IMG/VR virus record: IMGVR_UViG_3300042359_000853
Location: 163,584-227,583 of that record
DNA from: a virus
Reading direction: 5' to 3' (one strand)
DNA: 64,000 nt
Both the position numbers and the translations under genes were made by a program. Positions within the stretch are counted from its first letter, which is position 1. Each line of letters starts with the position of its first letter. The notes beneath the pieces are model-generated. The model searched no databases and was not told where the DNA came from. It was given only the letters and a program-made list of their open reading frames with translations. This document shows positions 57,743 to 64,000 of the stretch, in pieces.

Positions 57743-58180
57743 ATGAATAAAGTATCACTTCGTAAAAAAATACAACTTTATCTTACTTATAGAAAAACTT
57801 TGGAAAAAAACAGAGAAGATCTATTTCAAAATTTCACTAGTCGTATCGATAAAGTTTATAGGATTTATACGGTAATAAATTTGCCTAAAGAAGAAATGGA
57901 AGAACCCTATAATTTCAGAAAAAGAGATTTAGATATTTTTGCAGAAAAATACATTCGAGAATATTCACAAAATATGGGTAAATATCTCAATAATTTAGGA
58001 TTGAATGAACTTTATGATATTTATGAAGTAAAAAAAGTAGATAAATTTTCGTATTTAATTGTTATAGGATTCAGATTATTCAACACAGATAAACTAGCAA
58101 AGAATTTTTGGTTGAAAGTATTACCCTGGAGTCTCGGAACATTGATTTTAGGCTCTATAATTTTGAAACTTCTTCTATAG
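57743..58180 (+). CDS. Small protein with C-terminal membrane anchor
   Basis: 145 aa, basic and helical, with a hydrophobic C-terminal segment (VLPWSLGTLILGSIILKLLL). It follows the sigma gene by 14 nt and is probably in the same operon. Function unknown. Confidence 0.6.
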   Translation: MNKVSLRKKIQLYLTYRKTLEKNREDLFQNFTSRIDKVYRIYTVINLPKEEMEEPYNFRKRDLDIFAEKYIREYSQNMGKYLNNLGLNELYDIYEVKKVDKFSYLIVIGFRLFNTDKLAKNFWLKVLPWSLGTLILGSIILKLLL

Positions 58181-58209
58181 GGTTTATATAAGTTACAAAC
58201 AATTTAAAA

Positions 58210-58665
58210 ATGTCAAAATATTATAATCTTTCACAAGACTCAATTAACCTATTCAATCAGATTTTTGATACCAAAGCATTTCCATTAGGAATAAACTTTG
58301 CTTTTATTGGTCACGAAGAGCAAAAAGAACTTATTAAAATCTCAAAAGTTCCCGATCAGTATAACTTTCTACTTCAAAATGAACTTCTTGTTTGTATGAA
58401 CGAAGAGCTTATCTCTAAGTTTGATGAAGAAAGTGTTACTATTCTTATAGAACAAGAACTTGATAAAATAAGTATCAATCTAGATACTGGTAAAATTAAG
58501 TTTGTAAAACCTAATCTCTCTACTTTCACTTCTCTTATCTCGAAATATGGTCTTGAAAAAGTAGGAAGAGCTAATCAAATTGAAGATTTATACAACGAAC
58601 AACAACTCGATTCTGAACAAGGATTTGTAGAACAAAAAAAATCACACTATGGAAAACGAAAATAA
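58210..58665 (+). CDS. Phage metallopeptidase-like protein lacking the catalytic motif
   Basis: 151 aa. It has the layout of conserved phage proteins related to the putative phage metallopeptidase family: FAFIGHEEQKELIKI, YNFLLQNELLVCMNEELI, then a helix where HExxH would be expected. Here that helix reads ILIEQELDKI, so no zinc site can form, and a KIKFVKPNL strand follows. It may be a structural or regulatory descendant. It overlaps the next gene by 17 nt. Confidence 0.5.
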   Translation: MSKYYNLSQDSINLFNQIFDTKAFPLGINFAFIGHEEQKELIKISKVPDQYNFLLQNELLVCMNEELISKFDEESVTILIEQELDKISINLDTGKIKFVKPNLSTFTSLISKYGLEKVGRANQIEDLYNEQQLDSEQGFVEQKKSHYGKRK

Positions 58666-59317
58666 AAAACTAATTGAAACCGCTACGGTAAAGCCAAAAC
58701 TTACAATATTCGAAAACGAAATCGAATATAGACTTCTTGATCTAGAGGATGAAGTTCAAATGGATAGACTCATAAGTCAAATAGAAGACTATATGAAAAA
58801 CAACAACGGATATGGTGAAAGTGATAACACGAAAGATATTCTTTATGCTGACGCACAAGGATTATGGAACGAATACGCTAAAATCTTGAGAGATGTAAAA
58901 TTTACTTTTTATATTAATAGAAAGCAGTATCAATTTTTGACTGAACTTCTTCGTGATAAACTTGAATATGACGTTAATACAATATTTATAGCTATTGAAC
59001 TGACCGATATGCTTGGAACTTGGGTCTCTGAAGGCACTAACAAAGATGATACTTCAGTAAAAGGGTACCAGGCTAATGCTACCGAAATGACCTATATGTA
59101 TCACCTTATCGCAAAACATAAAGTAAAAGGTCTCGGATATTCTACCTATATTTTTGCTGATATTTTAAGGAGAATTGGTGAAATCTCTAAGATTATCAAC
59201 TATTATGATAATCACGCTAAGCAACTCTCTACAGATATACAAAAATGGGTTGCTTCTTTTGAAGATCCAGAAACAGGTGATGATGTAGCACCACCAGAAG
59301 GTCAAGAAACAAAATAA
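58649..59317 (+). CDS. Hypothetical protein
   Basis: 222 aa, helical in the middle, with INRKQYQFLTELLRDKLEYDVNTIFIAIELTDMLGTW and YMYHLIAKHKVKGLGYSTYIFADILRRIGEI. No signal peptide. The C-terminus is acidic and disordered. The 17-nt overlap with the preceding gene suggests coupled translation. Unknown function; conserved look for a T4-like phage protein. Confidence 0.6.
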   Translation: MENENKKLIETATVKPKLTIFENEIEYRLLDLEDEVQMDRLISQIEDYMKNNNGYGESDNTKDILYADAQGLWNEYAKILRDVKFTFYINRKQYQFLTELLRDKLEYDVNTIFIAIELTDMLGTWVSEGTNKDDTSVKGYQANATEMTYMYHLIAKHKVKGLGYSTYIFADILRRIGEISKIINYYDNHAKQLSTDIQKWVASFEDPETGDDVAPPEGQETK

Positions 59318-59342
59318 AATCCCAACAGATTTTATCTATCCG

Positions 59343-59374
59343 AAAAAAAAACACACCTTAGGGTGTGTTTTTTT
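59343..59374. terminator. Bidirectional terminator
   Basis: AACACACC/GGGTGTGTT stem with a 2-3-nt loop, A-run on the left and T-run on the right. It lies between convergent genes ending at 59317 and 59379 and can serve both. Confidence 0.9.
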
Positions 59375-59378
59375 TTGA

Positions 59379-61106
59379 TCAAATACAGTAGTAAGAGGAC
59401 ATAATCGACCCATTTGTATTGATCTGTAGAGGTCTTTTTGTCCCTACACCACCAACTGTAAGTGCTATCCACTTTCCACCACCATTTGTAGGTGTGGTAA
59501 GTGCGGCATCATCATAGATAATATCTCCATTAATTAAAAACGCTAATGATTTAGTGCTATAATAAGCTCTGACTGTTTGATAAGTTGAACAAGCACCAGC
59601 TGCGTTTATAGCATCCGGAGTAGTTCTACCTAAGAATGTAAATAAGGTTGGAGTTGGTGTGGGTGTTCTTGTTGGAGTAACAGTTGGTGTTTTGGTTACT
59701 GTAGGAGTTGGGGTTTTAGTTGATGTTATTGTGGGTGTAGGTGTAGGACTCATAACAGGATTTTCATTCTGTGGCAAACCCCAAACGAGTTTAATGGATT
59801 TACTTTGTGAGTACAAATTGGAAAGATTAACAGAAATCTGAGAGAAAGTTCCAGAGAATTTTATTATACCTGTAGCCATGTTAGCACCACTTAAAATATA
59901 ACTAGATTCTGATACTAATGAAGATTTTAGTTCTGGACAATCGTTACAATCACAACACATAGAATAAGTTGAGCTAAATTGTAAATATTCCGTATTCGTA
60001 ATACCTGATTGGGAGAAACCTAGATGATAGATAGCTAAAACAGGATCAGATACGGGAGAATTGAAGACAAAACTATGTGTTCCATTACAAACCATCCTGA
60101 ATCCACCTGTTCTTTCAGGATTTCTAATATCACAACTCATGTAATTGTAGGCACTCGAATAAGTATTTCCACCACAAGAGAACGTAGCACAAGATCCAGC
60201 ACCAATTTCGCAGTTGTGGCCAGCTATATCTATTGGATAAATTGTTCTACTTGGTGTTGTGCACAAACCAGATACGTTATTCTCTACCGTGTTTATGAAT
60301 TGAGAAACTAAATTGTAAAGACTAGAAGATGATGTTGGTGAACTATAGAAATTTGCTGTTCTAGGAACAGGATCTACAAAACTACCACCGTTGGGTTGAG
60401 ACCAGTCAAGACCATTCAAGTAAGACCATAAATAAACTCCATCACCTTGTGTACATTCAGGACAACCAGGTGTTGCGCTAGGTGTCTGTGTTAATGTAGG
60501 TGTCAGGCTCGGTGTTAAAGTTGATGTGATTGATGGAGTAGGTGTGTTGGTGGGTGTCGCTTCTGGTGATGCACCGGGTGATCTTGTTATACTAGGTGTT
60601 ACTGTTATTGTGGGTGTTAATGTAGGTGTAACTGTTGAGGTTGAACTTGGTGTGGATGTAGGTGTGTCAGTTGGTATTGGACTCTCAGTTGATGATGGTG
60701 TAGAAGTATTCGTTGGTGTTGGATCTGGGGATATACCGGGAGTTTTAGTTAAAGTTGGTGTTGGTGTCGGGGTAGAAGTGACAGTGGATGTTACAGTTAG
60801 TGTTGGTGATACAGCAGGCAAAGAAGTGTGCGATGGAGATGGTGTAATAGAAGGTGTCAAAGTTATAGTAGGTGATGGTGTTGGTGTTAGAATATAGTTA
60901 GATACTAAAACTGTATAATCACAACCATCACAGGTAAAAATATAAGTTCCATTTAACTCATCCGATCCTCGGCCGTATAAAATAGGATCAAAAGTCCAAG
61001 GAAAACTAAAAGTAGAACTAATATTTAAGACACCTCCACCACTGGGAAAAATAAGTTGTAATGTGCAGTTTGTAAGCGGACTAGCCTCAAAAGTTACTGT
61101 AGCCAT
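59379..61106 (-). CDS. Thr/Pro/Ser-rich structural or fibre-like protein
   Basis: 575 aa. An N-terminal beta domain (1-70) with FTCDGCDYTVLVSNYI leads to a mucin-like stretch of about 145 residues of T-P-T and S-x-T-P units (71-215). A Cys-rich beta domain (215-450; CPECTQGDGVYLW, SFSCGGN, CCDCNDCPELK) comes next. A second Thr/Pro run (455-490) and a small C-terminal domain with AYYSTKSLAFLINGDIIYDD complete it. No signal peptide, so it is probably a virion surface or adhesion protein with extended linkers. The Thr/Pro tracts could be glycosylated (inference). Confidence 0.6.
   Translation of the reverse strand: MATVTFEASPLTNCTLQLIFPSGGGVLNISSTFSFPWTFDPILYGRGSDELNGTYIFTCDGCDYTVLVSNYILTPTPSPTITLTPSITPSPSHTSLPAVSPTLTVTSTVTSTPTPTPTLTKTPGISPDPTPTNTSTPSSTESPIPTDTPTSTPSSTSTVTPTLTPTITVTPSITRSPGASPEATPTNTPTPSITSTLTPSLTPTLTQTPSATPGCPECTQGDGVYLWSYLNGLDWSQPNGGSFVDPVPRTANFYSSPTSSSSLYNLVSQFINTVENNVSGLCTTPSRTIYPIDIAGHNCEIGAGSCATFSCGGNTYSSAYNYMSCDIRNPERTGGFRMVCNGTHSFVFNSPVSDPVLAIYHLGFSQSGITNTEYLQFSSTYSMCCDCNDCPELKSSLVSESSYILSGANMATGIIKFSGTFSQISVNLSNLYSQSKSIKLVWGLPQNENPVMSPTPTPTITSTKTPTPTVTKTPTVTPTRTPTPTPTLFTFLGRTTPDAINAAGACSTYQTVRAYYSTKSLAFLINGDIIYDDAALTTPTNGGGKWIALTVGGVGTKRPLQINTNGSIMSSYYCI
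60470..60890 (-). repeat. Thr/Pro/Ser-coding low-complexity tract
   Basis: GGTGT-rich imperfect tandem units read on the minus strand as T-P-T/S. They also create a long false Val/Gly frame on the plus strand. Confidence 0.8.
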
Positions 61107-61150
61107 ATTAAACTATATATTCTAAAACAGAGCTATCACACAAACAAAAT

Positions 61151-61417
61151 TCATGAAAGTTTTATAAGTTTTATTTTTAGATCTCCTGAACCTTTGATTA
61201 CTCGATGATAGACACCTTTTGGTATAAAAATTTTACCGGATATTATTTTAGGAAGTTCATTATCCATTTGTATCATCCAATCTGTTCCAGATAATGACTC
61301 AATTATTCTATCTTCTCGATCTCTATGCCAAACATAATCACCAGAATCAACATCTTGATCGAAAGTTCTTAGGAAGATATTTTCACCTATCGTTTTTTCT
61401 TTGAAAGGTAAATTCAT
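61151..61417 (-). CDS. Small cupin-like protein
   Basis: 88 aa. VWHRDREDRIIESLSGTDWMIQMDNELPKII, then IFIPKGVYHRVIKGSGDLKIKL is the small cupin-type barrel found in many T4-like phages, with two His positions (H33 and H71) that could hold a metal. Function unknown. Co-oriented with its neighbours on both sides. Confidence 0.65.
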   Translation of the reverse strand: MNLPFKEKTIGENIFLRTFDQDVDSGDYVWHRDREDRIIESLSGTDWMIQMDNELPKIISGKIFIPKGVYHRVIKGSGDLKIKLIKLS

Positions 61418-61443
61418 AAATTTTTTTTTTAATATTTTTTATT

Positions 61444-62025
61444 TTACCAGAACCCCGGATATGACTTACCCCAAAGAGAGGAGAATCTGTTAGCACGACA
61501 TGCCCAGTAACCAGGTGTCATTTTATCCTTTTTTTCACGACAATTATGTCTTTTCGAAAATCTAGCTCTTGCTTTCGGATCACTAACTTTAGCATTTAGA
61601 CCACCTTTTACATCACCAAAATGAACTACTTTCACATTTCCAGTCTTGGGGTTTTTAACATAAACTTTATACTTTTTAGGTCCTGAACTTCTCATAGGTT
61701 TTCCAAGACTTACTTTTTTTCCTTTATATTCAGCTTCTGTAATAAACTCATCACAAAGTATCGGAAAATCAAGTGGCACCATTTCCCCTTCGAACTTTGC
61801 CCAAAGACCTAGATCACTCTCTTCAAAAAGAACTCGATCAGCATCACTCAATAATTCTTGATGATTTCTTGATTCTCTTATCAACTCGAAAAATGAAGTA
61901 GATCCAGGTCTAAATATATTTTCCAAAACTGATATCTTATTTTCTAAGTGATAAACTAGATTATTACTTGGCTTCTTATCGATGAAGTCCTCGAATTTTA
62001 ATATATTCTCGTAAATATTTTCCAT
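61444..62025 (-). CDS. Head-targeted candidate protein with basic C-terminal motif
   Basis: 193 aa. Start MENIYENILKFEDFIDKK has the recurring aromatic motif. The second half holds YKVYVKNPKTGNVKVVHFGDVKGG, then SDPKARARFSKRHNCREKKDKMTPGYWACR, a conserved basic motif with two Cys known from many large phages but without known role. The C-terminus is aromatic (LWGKSYPGFW). Likely a capsid-internal or DNA-contacting protein (inference). Confidence 0.6.
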   Translation of the reverse strand: MENIYENILKFEDFIDKKPSNNLVYHLENKISVLENIFRPGSTSFFELIRESRNHQELLSDADRVLFEESDLGLWAKFEGEMVPLDFPILCDEFITEAEYKGKKVSLGKPMRSSGPKKYKVYVKNPKTGNVKVVHFGDVKGGLNAKVSDPKARARFSKRHNCREKKDKMTPGYWACRANRFSSLWGKSYPGFW

Positions 62026-62055
62026 AACTTTATCCAGGGGTATTTTTTGTTAGTT

Positions 62056-62066
62056 TATATATATAT
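62056..62066. promoter_or_regulatory. TATATATATAT promoter box between divergent genes
   Basis: It is 20 nt from the GTG at 62087 (plus) and 30 nt from the ATG at 62025 (minus). Confidence 0.45.
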
Positions 62067-62086
62067 CTAAATTTGAAACTCAGAAA

Positions 62087-64000
62087 GTGATAGAAGAAAA
62101 ACTTATTTTCTTTGATAAAGAAGGTAACCAGATTAATACCAAATGGAATGACGAATCCCAAGTGTGGGAGGCTGATTTAATATTTTCTGAAAACTCTTCA
62201 GACACCTTTAGAACTTATGGTCTTTATTCATTTGAAAAAATTGATGCCTTTAATTATCTCTCAGATAAGATGGTGCTTGAAAAATGGCAACTTTTCAATG
62301 AAAGAGGATTTGATTACTATGGATCTTCTACTCAAAGTTACAAAGTATCAAAAATAGAACCAGAGAATAGAGATAACACATTCTATTCTAAATGGATCTA
62401 TGGTCCTAATTTTGAAAGAAATTTTCCAAAAGGTTCCTATTTGAGATTTGAAAGTAATATTTTTAATCTAGGAGATACCAATACAATTTATCAAATTATC
62501 GATACTAAGAAAGATGCGGTGATGATTATATCAACACAAAGTAATTCTAGTTTTTATACAAATTGGTCTGGTTCTTATTCAAATTCAAATACTTACCTAG
62601 GTGTTACAGTTTCTGGGGTAAATTTTCTTTCGGTTGGGGATTATAGATATTCTGATGGTTCAACCAAATTATCAAGTTGGTCAGAACAATATTTCGATAA
62701 AAGAGTTTTTAACGGCAGAAAACTAACCGTTGTTAATTCTACAGAAAACGACGGCATCTATACTATATTAAATAAAGATCTTAAAGATAGTGAATATACT
62801 GAATATTACTTTTTTGAAGACTCAGTAGATACAGATGATAATATCATAGCTCGACTAACACTTCTTACAAGACTTCCTATTGTTTACCAGGGAAATATAG
62901 GTCTGAGTGGTAGTAATATATTTTTTTCGAATAGTATAGGAGATTTTCTAAAGCCAGGGAGCGTATTCTACATACCTGAATCTTCTTTGAATACTTCAAC
63001 ACTTCAAGTTGATAATATCTTAAATTTCAATCAGATTCTAACAGGTAGACTTTTTGATCAACGTGATTTGGTTGTTTATAATGGAAAAATTTATCAGTGT
63101 ATTCAATCTTATACACATAGTATAAACTCACCAGTATATCCATCAGATACTCTCTATTGGTCAGATTCACCAGATTATCTACCACTTACCTCAACAGTAA
63201 CTACAGAAAATTTATCCAATGCTACTATTCAATTAAATAATAATGTTTTGATATTTGAGGGTGGAACTTATTCACCAGCAAATATTACTAATACCCAAAA
63301 CATAGCAAAATTTGTAGATAAGTTTGAAGATGAATTTCTTAAGTTCGGTCTTATTTTAACATTTGATGGTAGAAAACTACTCGTAAAACCACAATATTCA
63401 TCGAAATACTTTGATATAAAATTCTATAAGAATAGTTACCTTACCGAAATCACCTCGAGTGAAATCACATACAATAGAAATTTAGAGATCACTGAAAAAC
63501 TAGTTCTAGAGAAAAATAGAGATTTTTCCCAAATTTTCAATTATAATATTTACCTTTCAGATATAGATGATTTTGGTATCGAAATTACTGTAAACTCACA
63601 GATTTATCATCAAGATACTGTTTGGGCTTATAATGGAGTGAGTGTAGATATTGAAAAAACAATAAATCTTACTCTTAAAGCTTGGAGAGATAAACATTTT
63701 GCCGAGCTTTCTAAGCTAGGTGTGGTTATTACTCTATCAAGTAAATGGGGAACATCCTACTACAACATTATAAATCTATCTAGTTTTTATCCAAATGTCG
63801 AGTTAAGATTCTCAGTTAGGGTAGGAACTACAGCAAAATATGATATTCTCTATTATGTTGGTGAGTTTTCACGCGTAGGGCCAAGATTAGGGTTAGTGCT
63901 TAACGGTCAAGAATTTACTGTAACATCAGCAACATCTAATTCTGGGTACTTAGTGAAAGAGACCATCGATAGTTTAATTACAACTTGGCAAGCTTATTTG
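62087..64000 (+). CDS. Large structural protein, 3' end outside window; tail/baseplate candidate
   Basis: The frame is open from a GTG at 62087 (GTG ATA GAA GAA) to the window edge, 638 codons with no stop. No ATG lies between the promoter box and this GTG, so GTG is the likely start. The protein is Ser/Thr/Tyr/Asn-rich with repeated beta patterns. Around residues 325-365, RDLVVYNGKIYQCIQSYT...SPVYPSDTLYWSDS resembles a small carbohydrate-binding module of the CBM5/12 type. Length and composition suggest a baseplate wedge or tail fibre component. Confidence 0.65.
   Translation, partial: MIEEKLIFFDKEGNQINTKWNDESQVWEADLIFSENSSDTFRTYGLYSFEKIDAFNYLSDKMVLEKWQLFNERGFDYYGSSTQSYKVSKIEPENRDNTFYSKWIYGPNFERNFPKGSYLRFESNIFNLGDTNTIYQIIDTKKDAVMIISTQSNSSFYTNWSGSYSNSNTYLGVTVSGVNFLSVGDYRYSDGSTKLSSWSEQYFDKRVFNGRKLTVVNSTENDGIYTILNKDLKDSEYTEYYFFEDSVDTDDNIIARLTLLTRLPIVYQGNIGLSGSNIFFSNSIGDFLKPGSVFYIPESSLNTSTLQVDNILNFNQILTGRLFDQRDLVVYNGKIYQCIQSYTHSINSPVYPSDTLYWSDSPDYLPLTSTVTTENLSNATIQLNNNVLIFEGGTYSPANITNTQNIAKFVDKFEDEFLKFGLILTFDGRKLLVKPQYSSKYFDIKFYKNSYLTEITSSEITYNRNLEITEKLVLEKNRDFSQIFNYNIYLSDIDDFGIEITVNSQIYHQDTVWAYNGVSVDIEKTINLTLKAWRDKHFAELSKLGVVITLSSKWGTSYYNIINLSSFYPNVELRFSVRVGTTAKYDILYYVGEFSRVGPRLGLVLNGQEFTVTSATSNSGYLVKETIDSLITTWQAYL

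Noticed and set aside
60526-60897. Val/Gly-rich plus-strand frame of 123 codons
   Set aside because: It is the complement of the Thr/Pro-coding repeat; the minus-strand gene has clear folded domains on both sides.
1-64000. Jumbo-phage nuclear shell, CRISPR-Cas, retron or toxin-antitoxin system
   Set aside because: I saw no chimallin-like, Cas, reverse transcriptase or paired toxin-antitoxin genes; the PolA-like protein lacks the YxDD motif of reverse transcriptases.

Overview
This window is AT-rich, densely packed DNA from a large T4-like tailed phage (myovirus). It holds recognisable T4-type virion genes: tail tube gp19, portal gp20, head-completion nuclease gp4, major capsid gp23, prohead protease gp21, tail sheath gp18, large terminase gp17, a gp25-like wedge protein and a probable gp15. 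It also holds T4-type replication and expression genes: gp47 nuclease, gp44 clamp loader and a gp55-like late sigma factor. The host is very probably a member of the Bacteroidota. One secreted protein ends in a type IX secretion (Por) sorting domain, most signal peptides end just before a Gln, Shine-Dalgarno sequences are practically absent, and one TAnnTTTG-type host promoter box is seen.

Layout. 1-9.1 kb: end of an unknown gene, tail tube, gp47-like nuclease, an HldD-like sugar epimerase, a lytic transglycosylase, several DUF proteins and an adenine methylase. 9.2-9.5 kb: a complete phage tmRNA. 9.6-19.9 kb: accessory genes, including two paralogous M20/M28-type peptidases, an IS607 transposon (TnpA plus TnpB), a small polymerase-like protein with PolA-style palm motifs and a glycosyltransferase. 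19.9-34 kb: head and tail morphogenesis (gp20, gp4, gp23, gp21, sheath), interrupted by two free-standing homing endonucleases, with a remnant of a third nearby. 34-43 kb: endolysin, then a leftward cluster of exported proteins (CsgG-like lipoprotein, outer-membrane-like protein, PA14 protein, a cohesin/dockerin/T9SS protein) ending at a holin-like gene. 43-49 kb: hypothetical and small enzyme genes. 49-64 kb: terminase, ClpS adaptor, spanin-like pair, wedge and tail-completion genes, clamp loader, late sigma factor, Thr/Pro-rich fibre-like protein and the start of a large structural gene.

How the parts may work together. A palindromic TATATATA box lies just upstream of most transcription units, often midway between divergent genes, and often so close to the ATG that the transcript would be nearly leaderless. 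The gp55-like sigma factor encoded here is the natural reader of such T4-late-type boxes. A short aromatic motif of the form K-(Y/F)-x-x-F recurs near the start, or inside, of about a dozen unrelated proteins. It resembles the T4 capsid-targeting sequence, so these may be internal proteins packaged in the head and released with the DNA. The prohead protease is fused to a scaffold-like arm of 14-residue repeats, each carrying the protease's own (L/I)-x-E cleavage signature. The tmRNA, the ClpS adaptor and the two peptidases suggest that the phage intervenes in host protein quality control.
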